NCBI RefSeq assembly: GCF_013409505.1
Contig: NZ_JACCBN010000001.1
Span: 2,046,001 to 2,110,000, forward strand
DNA from: Actinomycetospora corticicola
GTDB taxonomy: Bacteria > Actinomycetota > Actinomycetes > Mycobacteriales > Pseudonocardiaceae
Direction: 5' to 3'
DNA: 64,000 nt
Shown: positions 33,978 through 42,589 of the stretch, one piece after another
Layout of the letters: each line of letters starts with the position of its first letter
Numbering within the stretch: position 1 is the stretch's first letter
The notes under the pieces: generated by a model
What the model was told of the DNA's origin: nothing
The model's input: only the letters and a program-made list of their open reading frames with translations
Databases searched by the model: none
Program-made: the position numbers and the translations under genes

Positions 33978-35048
33978 TCAGCCGCGGAGCCGCGCGGCCG
34001 TCGTCGCCCACCGCTCGAGCAGGGCCGCCGCCGACCCGTCGTCGACCGCCGCGGCGGCCCGGTCCCGCCCGGCCGCGACGGCGTCGTGGAGGTCGGTCCG
34101 GGCCGCGCCCCGGGCCTCGTCGTAGGCCGCGAGCGCCGCGCCCGCGTTGAGCAGGACGGCCTCGCGGACCGGCCCGCGCTCGCCCGCGAACAGGGCGTGC
34201 GCGACGGCCGCGTTGACACTCGCGTCGCCGCCCCGCAGGTCACCCGGTGCGGACACCGGGACCCCGATGCGGGTGGGGTCGAGGGTCTCCACCGTCACGC
34301 CGTCCGGGCCGGCCCGCCAGACCGTCGTGGTCGTCGAGGTGGTGATCTCGTCGAGGCCGTCGTCACCCCGCACCACGAGCGCGGTGTCCCCCCGGTCGGC
34401 GAGGACCGAGGCGAGCAGCGGCGCGAACCGGGCGTCGGCACAGCCGATCAGCGCGGCCGCCGGACGTGCCGGGTTCGTGAGCGGCCCGAGGAGGTTGAAG
34501 GCCGTGGGGACACCGATCTCGCGGCGCACCCCGCCGACGTGGCGCATCGCGGGGTGGAAGGTCTGGGCGAAGCAGAAACCGATGCCGACCTCGTCGACGC
34601 TCGCCGCCACCGCGTCCGGGCCGAGGTCGACAGGGACCCCGAGCGCCTCGAGCAGGTCCACCGAGCCGCACGCCGACGACGCGGCGCGACCACCGTGCTT
34701 GACCACGCGCGCACCGGCGGCGGCCATGATCACGGCCGCCATCGTCGAGATGTTGACCGTGTGGGCCTGGTCGCCGCCGGTCCCGACGATGTCGACGACG
34801 ACACCGTCCACGTGGACCGCCCGCGCGTGCGAGCGCATGACCTCCGCGAGCCCGCCGATCTCGGCGGCCGTCTCCCCCTTGGCCCGCAGTGCCACGACGA
34901 AGGCGCCGACCTGGGCGGGTGAGGCCTCCCCGGACATCATGCGGTCCATGGCCCAGGCGGCCTCGGTCCCGGCGAGGTCCTCGCCGCGCAGGAGCCGCCC
35001 GAGCAGCGCGGGCCAGGTGGGGGCCCCGGTCACGCCCGGTGAGCTCAT
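33978..35048 (-). CDS. trpD: Anthranilate phosphoribosyltransferase
   Basis: TrpD transfers phosphoribose from PRPP to anthranilate. The PRPP loop VVDIVGTGGDQAHTVNIST, the KHGGRAASSACGSVDLLEALG motif and FNLLGPLTNPARP are all present. Length is 356 residues, as expected. It is not with other trp genes, the same as mycobacterial Rv2192c. The ATG (35048) overlaps the stop of the receiver-like gene upstream as ATGA, so that small protein is co-translated. Convergent with the AsnC-like gene. Confidence 0.95.
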   Translation of the reverse strand: MSSPGVTGAPTWPALLGRLLRGEDLAGTEAAWAMDRMMSGEASPAQVGAFVVALRAKGETAAEIGGLAEVMRSHARAVHVDGVVVDIVGTGGDQAHTVNISTMAAVIMAAAGARVVKHGGRAASSACGSVDLLEALGVPVDLGPDAVAASVDEVGIGFCFAQTFHPAMRHVGGVRREIGVPTAFNLLGPLTNPARPAAALIGCADARFAPLLASVLADRGDTALVVRGDDGLDEITTSTTTTVWRAGPDGVTVETLDPTRIGVPVSAPGDLRGGDASVNAAVAHALFAGERGPVREAVLLNAGAALAAYDEARGAARTDLHDAVAAGRDRAAAAVDDGSAAALLERWATTAARLRG

Positions 35049-35452
35049 CCCTGGCGCGCCGGCACCCCGGCCCGCAGGACGTCGGCCACCGTGCGGGCCG
35101 CCGTCACCGGGTCGAGGGGCTGGACGAGGACGGCGTCGGCCTGCGACCAGGTCGCGAGCCAACGGTCGTCCTCGCGGCGCACGACCACGATCACCGGGGC
35201 CGGGTCGTCGCTCTCGTTCTTGAGCTGGCGGCAGACGCCCATGCCACCCGTCGGCTGCGCCTCGCCGTCGAGCACGGCGAGGTCGAGCTCGCCGGCGTCG
35301 GCCGCGCCGAGGACGTCGGCGATCCCGTCCGCCTCCCGGAACCGCAGGCGCGGGAGGTCACGCGCGGGACGGCGTCCGACGGCGGCCATGACCGCCTCGC
35401 GCACCTCCGGGCGGTGGCTCATCACCACGACGTCGAGCGTGTCGGTGCTCAT
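35045..35452 (-). CDS. Degenerate response-regulator receiver domain protein
   Basis: The 135 residues fold as a CheY-like receiver by pattern: DVVVMSHRPEVREAV at the start, LDLAVLDGEAQPTGGMGVCRQLKN with a candidate phospho-Asp, VIVVVRREDD, and AVLVQPLDPVTAARTV at the end. The acidic pair near the N-terminus is absent, and the conserved Lys (usually VKPLDP) is Gln, so normal phosphotransfer is doubtful. No output domain is attached and no histidine kinase is near. It is coupled to trpD (ATGA). A GGGAGGG ribosome site precedes the ATG. Confidence 0.8.
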   Translation of the reverse strand: MSTDTLDVVVMSHRPEVREAVMAAVGRRPARDLPRLRFREADGIADVLGAADAGELDLAVLDGEAQPTGGMGVCRQLKNESDDPAPVIVVVRREDDRWLATWSQADAVLVQPLDPVTAARTVADVLRAGVPARQG

Positions 35453-35494
35453 CTGGGCGGGCCCTCCCGGCGCAGTCCGTACTTCTCGCGCGAG

Positions 35495-35500
35495 AGCCTA
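35495..35500 (-). promoter_or_regulatory. Possible -10 element of the receiver-trpD transcript
   Basis: TAGGCT on the minus strand lies about 43 bases before the ATG, just before a CTCGCGCGAG palindrome in the leader. The 212 bp between this gene and ctaE also carry a TACGACGC direct repeat (35551-35570) whose role is unknown. Confidence 0.35.
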
Positions 35501-35664
35501 GTCATCCGCCGTCGGGACCCGCCCCGACCCGCCGTCGGGACCCCTCGACTACGACGCGACGTACGACGCCCAGTAGGAGTATCTGCAGGTAGATCGCGGT
35601 GCAGGTCGCAGGCGTGATCACGGGGGCTCGCCCCACCCGGCTGATGTCAGGGGGAGGTGACATG

Positions 35665-36288
35665 ATGACGCCCGTGACGACCGCTTCGAGTGCGCCGGCG
35701 CCCTCCTTCAGCGCGCGGATCCACTCCCTGAACCGGCCCAACGTGGTCAGCGTGGGGACGATCATCTGGCTCTCGAGCGAGCTGATGTTCTTCGCCGGGC
35801 TGTTCGCGATGTACTTCGTGGCGCGCGCCCAGAACGTCGGGGAGTGGCCACCGCCGCCCACCGAGCTGGACGTGCCCTACGCCCTGGTGAACACCATCGT
35901 CCTGGTGGCGTCGTCGTTCACCTGTCAGTACGGCGTGTTCGCGGCCGAGCGGGGCGACGTGTTCGGCCTGCGCCGCTGGTACACGGTGACCTTCGTGATG
36001 GGCCTGTTCTTCGTGCTGGCCCAGGTGAACGAGTACCACACGCTGGTCACCGAGCACGCCACCACGATCGCCTCCAGCGCCTACGGCTCGGTCTTCTACA
36101 TCACCACCGGGTTCCACGCGCTGCACGTGACCGGCGGCCTCGTGGCGTTCGTCCTGCTGATCGCCCGGACGTTCCTCAGTCGGTTCACGCCGGCGCAGGC
36201 CACCGCGGCGATCGTCGTGTCGTACTACTGGCACTTCGTGGACGTGGTCTGGATCGGCCTGTTCGCGGTCATCTACTTCATCCGTTAA
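35665..36288 (+). CDS. ctaE: Cytochrome c oxidase subunit III (aa3)
   Basis: The sequence is very close to mycobacterial Cta[31 protein letters not shown] at the N-terminus, then [41 protein letters not shown] and a C-terminal [17 protein letters not shown]. Five membrane segments are visible over 207 residues. It is subunit III of the terminal oxidase that joins the bcc complex in one supercomplex. A GGGGGAGG site lies seven bases before the ATG at 35665; the ATG at 35662 is also possible. First gene of the ctaE-qcrCAB operon. Confidence 0.97.
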   Translation: MTPVTTASSAPAPSFSARIHSLNRPNVVSVGTIIWLSSELMFFAGLFAMYFVARAQNVGEWPPPPTELDVPYALVNTIVLVASSFTCQYGVFAAERGDVFGLRRWYTVTFVMGLFFVLAQVNEYHTLVTEHATTIASSAYGSVFYITTGFHALHVTGGLVAFVLLIARTFLSRFTPAQATAAIVVSYYWHFVDVVWIGLFAVIYFIR

Positions 36289-36324
36289 AGCCAGGCGACG
36301 AGAGAGTCAGGGGTAGGCCACCAC

Positions 36325-37152
36325 ATGAGCGACCGGACGCCACGCCCGCGCAGGAGGCTGTGGGCGCGTGCGGGCACCAAGACGCGTCGTCGCGTCGCGG
36401 GCTTCCTCGCCCTCGGCGTGGCGCTGCTCGCCGTCGGCGGGCTGTACACCGTCTTCCAGCCCGAACCGGAGACCGCCCGCGCGCAGGACGCCGCACTCGT
36501 CCGCGAGGGGCAGTCGCTGTACGATAACGCCTGCATCACGTGCCACGGCGCGAACCTGCAGGGCGTCGTCGGACGCGGCCCCAGCCTGATCGGCGTCGGT
36601 GAGGCGTCGGTCTACTTCCAGGTCTCCACCGGCCGCATGCCGCTGAAGGCCCAGGGCGCGCAGGCCGACCGGAAGAAGCCGGAGTACGACGCGGCGCAGA
36701 CCGACGCCCTCGGGGCCTACATCCAGGCCAACGGCGGCGGACCGGTCGTGCCGAACGCCCCGGACGCGGCGCTGATCGGCTCCGACCTGGGGCGCGGCGG
36801 TGAGCTCTTCCGGCTCAACTGCGCGCAGTGCCACAACTTCACCGGTCGTGGTGGCGCGCTGTCCTCGGGCAAGTTCGCCCCGGTCCTCGACCCGGCGAAC
36901 CCGCACCAGATCTACGCCGCCATGCTCGTCGGCCCGGGCAACATGCCCACCTTCGCCGACTCGCAGCTCTCCCCCGAGGAGAAGCGCGACATCATCGGTT
37001 ACATCAAGTCGGTGAGCCCCGACTCGGGCGCGATCAACCCGGGCGGCAACGGCCTCGGTGGCTTCGGGCCGGTGCCCGAGGGCATCGTCGCCTTCTTCGT
37101 CGGCCTCGCCGCTCTGATCGGTATCTCCCTCTGGATCGGATCCCGCCAGTGA
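36325..37152 (+). CDS. qcrC: Dihaem cytochrome c subunit of the bcc complex
   Basis: Two CxxCH haem sites (NACITCHGANL and NCAQCHNFTG) lie in separate c-type domains, so the protein passes electrons from the Rieske centre to the oxidase without a soluble cytochrome c. An N-terminal membrane anchor (about 24-42) and a C-terminal one (IVAFFVGLAALIGISLWIG) hold it to the membrane. The 275 residues fit the actinobacterial family. Its stop overlaps the qcrA GTG as GTGA. Confidence 0.97.
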   Translation: MSDRTPRPRRRLWARAGTKTRRRVAGFLALGVALLAVGGLYTVFQPEPETARAQDAALVREGQSLYDNACITCHGANLQGVVGRGPSLIGVGEASVYFQVSTGRMPLKAQGAQADRKKPEYDAAQTDALGAYIQANGGGPVVPNAPDAALIGSDLGRGGELFRLNCAQCHNFTGRGGALSSGKFAPVLDPANPHQIYAAMLVGPGNMPTFADSQLSPEEKRDIIGYIKSVSPDSGAINPGGNGLGGFGPVPEGIVAFFVGLAALIGISLWIGSRQ

Positions 37153-38318
37153 CTGCACCCCCCGAATCCCAGTACGGCGACAAGGCCGGGTCGCAGCCGG
37201 ACTCGAACCAGCTGCACATCCCGAGCGACGCCGAGCTCGCCGAGATGAGCACCGACGACCTGGTGCGTCTCGGCAACCGCATCGACGACATCGAGGTCGT
37301 CTCGGACCGTCCGCGCTTCCCCGTCCCGGGGACCCGCGCGGAGAAGCGGGCCGAGCGCCAGGTGGCCGGCTGGTTCATCCTCGCCGCCGTCATGGGCCTG
37401 GCGTTCATCGTCATCTTCATCGCCTGGCCGTGGGAGTACGTCTCCCCCGGTCAGGAGGGCGACCTGCTCTACGCCCTCTACACGCCGCTCATCGGCGTGA
37501 CGCTCGGGCTCTCCGTGCTCGGCGTCGGGATGGGCATCATCGCCTACTCGAAGAAGCTGCTGCCCGAGGACCTGGCGATCCAGCAGCGGCACGACGGCCG
37601 GTCCTCCGAGGTCGACCGCCGCACCGCGGCCGCCCGTCTCGTGCAGACCGGGCAGCAGAGCGGGCTCGCCCGCCGCAAGCTGATCTTCCGGTCGCTCGGC
37701 GCGGCCGGCGGCATCCTGACGGCGGGGATCGCGGTCGCGGCCTTCGGTGGCCTCGTCAAGAACCCGTGGAAGGAGGGCGACGAGTCGCCCCTCCTCGTGA
37801 CGGACTGGCGCTCGGACAACGGTGAGCGGGTCTACCTGCGGAAGTTCAACGGTGACCCGGAGGACGTCGTCCTCGTGCGGGCGGGCGATCTGGAGCCGGG
37901 CTCCATGGAGACCGTCTTCCCGTTCAAGGAGTCCGACCGCGCGGACCCCGAGCACCTCGCCGAGGTCGTCCGGTCCTCCGACTCGCCGGTCATGCTGATC
38001 CGGCTCCGGCCGAACGTCACCGTGATCAAGCGGGCCGGCCAGGAGGACTTCAACTACGGGTCGCTCTTCGCCTACTCGAAGATCTGCACCCACATGGGGT
38101 GCCCGACCTCGCTGTACGAGGACCAGACCAACCGGATCCTCTGCCCGTGCCACCAGTCGCAGTTCCAGGCCAACGAGTACGCGCGTCCGATCTTCGGACC
38201 GGCCGCCCGTCCACTGGCGCAATTGCCCATCGCGGTGGACGATCAGGGGTACCTGTACGCCCGCAGTGACTTCATCGAGCCGGTGGGGCCCGGCTTCTGG
38301 GAGCGTCGTTCATCATGA
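37149..38318 (+). CDS. qcrA: Rieske iron-sulfur subunit of the bcc complex
   Basis: The 2Fe-2S ligands are in [10 protein letters not shown] and CPCHQSQF near the C-terminus. The N-terminal half has a charged cytosolic arm and three membrane segments (about 76-98, 112-132 and 181-202), the actinobacterial plan that wraps around QcrB. Length 389 residues. Starts are overlapped on both sides (GTGA with qcrC, ATGA with qcrB), so qcrCAB are translated as a unit. Confidence 0.96.
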   Translation: MTAPPESQYGDKAGSQPDSNQLHIPSDAELAEMSTDDLVRLGNRIDDIEVVSDRPRFPVPGTRAEKRAERQVAGWFILAAVMGLAFIVIFIAWPWEYVSPGQEGDLLYALYTPLIGVTLGLSVLGVGMGIIAYSKKLLPEDLAIQQRHDGRSSEVDRRTAAARLVQTGQQSGLARRKLIFRSLGAAGGILTAGIAVAAFGGLVKNPWKEGDESPLLVTDWRSDNGERVYLRKFNGDPEDVVLVRAGDLEPGSMETVFPFKESDRADPEHLAEVVRSSDSPVMLIRLRPNVTVIKRAGQEDFNYGSLFAYSKICTHMGCPTSLYEDQTNRILCPCHQSQFQANEYARPIFGPAARPLAQLPIAVDDQGYLYARSDFIEPVGPGFWERRSS

Positions 38319-40018
38319 GTGCGATCACCACACCCACTCGTAGCGGAAGCACGGCGATGAAGCTCGTCGGCACCGCCGCTGACGAGGTCGACAGCCGTAT
38401 CCACCCTGCCGGCGGTGTCCGTCGTCAGATCAACAAGGTCTTCCCCACGCACTGGTCGTTCATGCTGGGCGAGATCGCGATGTACAGCTTCATCGTGCTG
38501 CTCCTCTCCGGCACGTGGCTGGCCGTCTTCTACGACCCGTCGATGGCCGAGACGACCTACGAGGGCGTCTACCCCGGCCTCCGCGGCGTCACGATGTCGA
38601 TGGCGTACGAGTCGACGGTCAACATCTCCATGGACGTGCGTGGCGGGCTGTTCATCCGCCAGGTGCACCACTGGGCCGCGTTGCTGTTCGTCGCCGCGAT
38701 GATCGCGCACATGATGCGGACGTTCTTCACCGGAGCGTTCCGCCGCCCGCGTGAGACGAACTGGGTGCTCGGCGTCGTGCTGCTGCTCACCGGCATGATC
38801 GAGGGCTTCATCGGCTACTCGCTGCCGGACGACCTGCTCTCCGGCACCGGCATCCGCACCGGGCTCTCCGCGATCGTCATGTCGATCCCGGTCGTCGGGA
38901 CCTGGCTGCAGTGGGCGATCATGGGTGGCGAGTTCCCGGGCCACATCATCATTCCGCGGCTCTACATCGTCCACGTCTTCCTGCTGCCTGGGATCATCCT
39001 CGCGGTGATCGGCGTGCACGTGGCGCTGGTGTGGTTCCAGAAGCACACCCAGTTCCCCGGCCCGGGGCGGACGGAGCGCAACGTCGTCGGCGTCCGCATC
39101 CTCCCGACCTTCGCGGCCAAGGCCGGCGGCTTCATGGTCGTCTCGGTCGGCGTCATGGCGATCATGTCGGGCGTCTTCCAGATCAACCCGATCTGGAAGC
39201 TCGGCCCCTACGACCCGACGCAGGTGTCCGCGGGATCGCAGCCCGACTTCTACATGGCGGTCTTCGACGGCGCGGTGCGTCTGTGGCCGTCGTGGGAGAT
39301 GTACCTGAACCTGAACTTCATCGGGCTGAACTCGTACACGGTCCCGGCGATCTTCTTCCCGGCCGTCATCGGCTTCGGCCTGCTGGTGAACCTGCTGGTG
39401 GCCTACCCGGTCATCGAGCGCAAGCTCACCGGCGACGAGGCGCACCACAACCTGCTGCAGCGTCCGCGCGACGTCCCGGTCCGCACGGCGACCGGCATGA
39501 TGGCGCTGTCGTTCTACTTCTGGCTCGTCCTCGCCTGCGGTAACGACATCTTCGCCTACACGTTCGACATCTCCCTGAACGTGATGACGTGGATCGGCCG
39601 CATCGGTCTCCTGGTGATCCCCCCGGTCGTCTACTTCGCGACCTACCGGATCTGCCTGGGCCTGCAGCGCTCCGACCGTGAGGTCCTCGAGCACGGCATC
39701 GAGACCGGCCACATCAAGCGCCTGCCCCACGGTGAGTTCATCGAGGTGCACCAGCCGCTCGGTGGCGTCGACGATCACGGGCACGCCCTGCCGGTGGCCT
39801 ATCAGGGGGCGACGGTCCCGAAGCGGATGAACGACCTCGGCTTTGCCGGCAGCCCGGTGAAGGGTGGCTGGTTCCGCCCCGACCCGGCCGAGGAGCAGGA
39901 CGACGTGCAGGGTGTCCACGGCGGCACCGGCACCGATCCCCTCCAGGTCGAGCCGAGCACCGGGCGCGAGCTCGCCGGTCGTCCCGACGCCGGCCGTCCG
40001 CGCGACGTCCGGGACTGA
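38315..40018 (+). CDS. qcrB: Cytochrome b subunit of the bcc complex
   Basis: QcrB holds haems bL and bH and the two quinone sites. Haem-ligand helices are seen in [23 protein letters not shown] and [27 protein letters not shown], and the Qo region carries a PDDLLSGTG-like loop and the conserved [11 protein letters not shown]. About eight membrane segments and a long soluble C-terminal tail (about 455-567). Length 567 residues, slightly longer than in mycobacteria. It is followed by a perfect 36-bp palindromic terminator. Confidence 0.97.
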   Translation: MSAITTPTRSGSTAMKLVGTAADEVDSRIHPAGGVRRQINKVFPTHWSFMLGEIAMYSFIVLLLSGTWLAVFYDPSMAETTYEGVYPGLRGVTMSMAYESTVNISMDVRGGLFIRQVHHWAALLFVAAMIAHMMRTFFTGAFRRPRETNWVLGVVLLLTGMIEGFIGYSLPDDLLSGTGIRTGLSAIVMSIPVVGTWLQWAIMGGEFPGHIIIPRLYIVHVFLLPGIILAVIGVHVALVWFQKHTQFPGPGRTERNVVGVRILPTFAAKAGGFMVVSVGVMAIMSGVFQINPIWKLGPYDPTQVSAGSQPDFYMAVFDGAVRLWPSWEMYLNLNFIGLNSYTVPAIFFPAVIGFGLLVNLLVAYPVIERKLTGDEAHHNLLQRPRDVPVRTATGMMALSFYFWLVLACGNDIFAYTFDISLNVMTWIGRIGLLVIPPVVYFATYRICLGLQRSDREVLEHGIETGHIKRLPHGEFIEVHQPLGGVDDHGHALPVAYQGATVPKRMNDLGFAGSPVKGGWFRPDPAEEQDDVQGVHGGTGTDPLQVEPSTGRELAGRPDAGRPRDVRD

Positions 40019-40034
40019 CCCAGAACGACCCAGG

Positions 40035-40070
40035 AACGGGGCGGGGAGCCGATCGGCTCCCCGCCCCGTT
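40035..40070 (+). terminator. qcrB terminator, perfect 36-bp palindrome
   Basis: AACGGGGCGGGGAGCC (40035-40050) and its inverse (40055-40070) form a 16-bp stem around GATC, followed by TTCG. It lies 17 bases after the qcrB stop. Confidence 0.88.
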
Positions 40071-40108
40071 TCGTCGTGTCTGGGGTCCACGGTGGGCTCT
40101 CTTGAGGG

Positions 40109-40927
40109 TGACACCAGACCTGTCCCACGTGAGTCTCGTGGCGTGACTGGCCCCCGCTACCCCGATTCGAGGTGCACACCAGGCAGCTTCCGCGGCCTCA
40201 GAACCTGCCCCACGTCACTCTCGACGGCGGACCGCCACCGCGGCCGTAGGCGCCATAACCAGGTACGGACGCCCGGCGCGTGCACCTCGTGGCGGCCGGT
40301 CGTCCAGCAGGCTCGTCCGCCACGTCTTGGCCTCCGAGGTGCACACCAGGCAGCACCGCGTGAGTCTCGGGGCAGGACTGGCCCGCCAGCCCGATTCGAG
40401 GTGCACACCAGGCAGCCTCAGAGGCCTGAGAACCTGCCCCACGTGACTCTCGACGGCGGGGGCTGCCCGAGGGCACTCCGGGCGCGTGAGGGGCGTGCCA
40501 CCCTGTGGCCAGCTAGTCGTCTAGCAGCTCGTCGGCCACAACCCGGCCCCCGAGAAGCACATCAGGCAGCCTCAGAGGCCTCAGAACCTGCCCCACGTGA
40601 ATCTCGCGGCAGGGCCGTCCCGCCAACCCCCACGAGGAGCACACCAGGCAGCCCCAGGGGCCACAGAACCTGCCCCACGTGACCCTCGACGGCGCGGGGG
40701 CTGCCCGAGGGCACACCGGGCGCGTCAGTAGCGTGCCACCCTGTGGCCAGCTAGTCGTCTAGCAGCTCGTCGGCCACAACCCGGCCCCCGAGAAGCACAT
40801 CAGGCAGCCGTCGCGGCCTCCGAACCTGCCCCACGTGAGTCTCGCGGCGGGGCCGTCCCGCCGACCCGACTCGAGAGTCACACCAGGCAGCCCGATGAGC
40901 CACAGAACCTGCCCCACGTGAACCTTG
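40109..40927. repeat. Right cluster of the 56-bp palindromic repeat (six full and two partial units)
   Basis: Full 56-bp units lie at 40168-40223, 40397-40452, 40551-40606, 40633-40688, 40789-40844 and 40872-40927; shortened ones at 40109-40138 and 40335-40369. The left arm reads about CGAGGTGCACACCAGGCAGC and the right arm AACCTGCCCCACGTGACTCT then CG, imperfect inverted copies with a central GGCC in most. The cluster fills the 1-kb gap between qcrB and ctaF and holds no credible gene. Reading frames here are translations of the repeats. Confidence 0.88.
40452..40927. repeat. Two-copy higher-order repeat of about 238 bp
   Basis: The segment from about 40453 recurs 238 bp later from about 40689. 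Each copy has a spacer containing CTGTGGCCAGCTAGTCGTCT and then two 56-bp palindromes. The near-identity of the spacers indicates a recent duplication of a pair of units. Confidence 0.82.
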
Positions 40928-40971
40928 CGCGCCGACGGGTGCAGGGCCGCTCAGCCGGCCCCACGGAGACA

Positions 40972-41011
40972 CGAGAAGGCCCCTCCCGCCGTGGCGGGAG
41001 GGGCCTTCTCG
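40972..41011 (-). terminator. ctaF terminator, 19-bp perfect hairpin
   Basis: CGAGAAGGCCCCTCCCGCC (40972-40990) pairs with 40993-41011. It lies just past the ctaF stop and would end the ctaC-ctaF transcript. Confidence 0.88.
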
Positions 41012-41023
41012 GACGAGCAGAAC

Positions 41024-41422
41024 TCAGTGGGCCTCGGGGCCCGCGTGGTACTCGAAGACCAGGCCGCAGATCGCGATGATCATCGCGATCCCGGCGAGCA
41101 CGATCAGCCACCACTGGTAGATCGCGAGGCCGAGCCCGGTCAGCGCGACACCGCTGGCGACGCCGAGCGGCCAGTAGCTGCCCGGGCTGAAGAACCCGAT
41201 GTCCCCGGCGCCGTCGGACACCTCGGCCTCCGGGTTGTCCTCCGGACGCTCCTCGAGGCGCCGGGAGACGAACCGGAAGTAGGTGCCCACGATCAGCGTG
41301 AGGCCACCGGTCAGCGTGAGGGCGACGATGCCGACCTCCTCGCCCGACAGCACGCCGTAGACGATCGCGCAGACGAAGCAGAAGACGGTCAGGATCTCGA
41401 AGATCCGGGACTCGACCTTCAT
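41024..41422 (-). CDS. ctaF: Cytochrome c oxidase subunit IV (actinobacterial)
   Basis: The 132-residue protein has four membrane segments in two pairs (FEILTVFCFVCAIVYGVLSG, VGIVALTLTGGLTLIVGTYF, then two near the C-terminus) separated by a loop RRLEERPEDNPEAEVSDGAGDIGFFSPGSYWP, which is the hallmark of actinobacterial CtaF (Rv2199c). It is a small subunit of aa3 oxidase without redox centres. It lies 31 bp after ctaC on the same strand. Confidence 0.93.
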   Translation of the reverse strand: MKVESRIFEILTVFCFVCAIVYGVLSGEEVGIVALTLTGGLTLIVGTYFRFVSRRLEERPEDNPEAEVSDGAGDIGFFSPGSYWPLGVASGVALTGLGLAIYQWWLIVLAGIAMIIAICGLVFEYHAGPEAH

Positions 41423-41453
41423 CGCCGAGTGCTCCTCTCAGCTGCCGTGGCCA

Positions 41454-42455
41454 TCAGAAGGCCAGGCGGTCGGTCGGGTTCGGGTTGAACGGCCGCGTGG
41501 TGGTCGCCGTGGGCGAGCACAGCTCGCCGCAGTTCATCGTCTGCAGCGCCTCGGCGGCCGAGTACGGCTGCCGGGTCTGCGGGTTCAGCGACTGGCGCAG
41601 CTGCATGTACTGGTCGAACAGGTTGCCCGGCAGGGCACGCACCTCGAAGTTCATCATCGAGTGGTACGAGCCGCAGTACTCCGCGCACCGGCCGACGAAG
41701 GCGCCCGGCCGCTCGATCCGCTCGATGACCCAGGTGTTCTTCTGGTCGTTCTTCTCCGGGTCCGGCATCACGTCGCGCTTGAAGAGGAACTCCGGCACCC
41801 AGAACGAGTGGATGACGTCCTCGGCGTGCTGGGTGAACGAGATCGGCCGGTCGGTCGGCAGGACGAGGAGCGGGACGTCCTCGGTGGTGCCGACGGTGGC
41901 GACGGGCGTGCCGTCCGGCGTGCGCGCCTCGGGGTAGGCGAACTCCCAGTTCCACTGGAAGGCCACCACGTCGACCTTCAGCTCGTTGCCGGCCGGCTGG
42001 CGGTCGACGACGTTCTGCACGACGACGGTGAAGTAGAAGAGCACCGCGACGATCACCAGCGGGATGACCGTGAGCACCAGCTCGAGCGGCAGGTTGTACT
42101 GGAACTGCCGCGGCAGCTCGGACGCCCCGGCCTTGCGGCGGTGGAACGCGACGGTCCAGGCGGTGAGACCCCAGACGATCACACCGACCACCAGGGCGGC
42201 GATCGCGGACCAGGTCCAGAGTTCCCGCATCATCCCGGCCTCGGGCGTGACGCCCACGGGCCACCCGAAGCGGATCGCGTCCTGGAACGAGCAACCACTG
42301 GCGACGAGCGCCGTGACGACGCCCAGACCGGTCAGCTGAGCCGCTCGCGTCAGACGTCGCCGCCGGGGGGTCGGTACCTCCCCGGCCTGGGCAAGGCTCC
42401 CTGCTCGGCGCACTGCTGGCTGCCCTCCTCGAGGCCGTGCGACCTGGGTGTTCAC
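41454..42455 (-). CDS. ctaC: Cytochrome c oxidase subunit II (CuA)
   Basis: A lipoprotein-type signal ends in TALVASGCS. Two membrane segments follow, then the periplasmic cupredoxin domain with WNWEFAYPE, HSFWVPEFLFKRDVMP and the CuA ligands in VGRCAEYCGSYHSMMNFEV. It passes electrons from QcrC to haem a. The start is uncertain: GTG at 42455 leaves about 53 residues before the lipidated Cys; GTG at 42485 is also open. TAGGCT at 42492-42497 (minus strand) may be its -10. Divergent from asnB. Confidence 0.94.
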   Translation of the reverse strand: MNTQVARPRGGQPAVRRAGSLAQAGEVPTPRRRRLTRAAQLTGLGVVTALVASGCSFQDAIRFGWPVGVTPEAGMMRELWTWSAIAALVVGVIVWGLTAWTVAFHRRKAGASELPRQFQYNLPLELVLTVIPLVIVAVLFYFTVVVQNVVDRQPAGNELKVDVVAFQWNWEFAYPEARTPDGTPVATVGTTEDVPLLVLPTDRPISFTQHAEDVIHSFWVPEFLFKRDVMPDPEKNDQKNTWVIERIERPGAFVGRCAEYCGSYHSMMNFEVRALPGNLFDQYMQLRQSLNPQTRQPYSAAEALQTMNCGELCSPTATTTRPFNPNPTDRLAF

Positions 42456-42576
42456 GGCGCTGGGGCCGACCCGAGGTCTGGACACGCGGAGCCTAGCCGA
42501 GCTGACTCCTACGCGCTGTCGGAGGGGCGCGGCGGGCGGCCCCGAGACCGTCGGAGAGACCGTCGGACCCCCTCGC

Positions 42577-42582
42577 CATACT
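42577..42582 (+). promoter_or_regulatory. -10 element of asnB (leaderless)
   Basis: CATACT is followed by seven bases and the asnB GTG at 42590. Two direct copies of GAGACCGTCGGA (42544-42555, 42557-42568) lie upstream and may bind a regulator. Confidence 0.55.
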
Positions 42583-42589
42583 GGCTCCC

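Noticed and set aside
34147-35223. Plus-strand frame opposite trpD
   Set aside because: Antisense shadow of a certain trpD gene, with no motif or ribosome site.
38243-40114. 623-codon open frame antisense to qcrB
   Set aside because: It is the shadow of a strongly conserved cytochrome b gene; its translation is rich in Asp, Arg, His and Val runs typical of GC-rich antisense frames and has no motif.
40109-40927. Possible CRISPR array
   Set aside because: The units are 56-bp palindromes with unequal, themselves repeated spacers, and no cas gene is present.
40157-40972. Several short minus-strand frames with recurring peptides such as MCTSNR and DSRG
   Set aside because: They are translations of the 56-bp palindromic repeats; they repeat with the DNA and have no ribosome sites.
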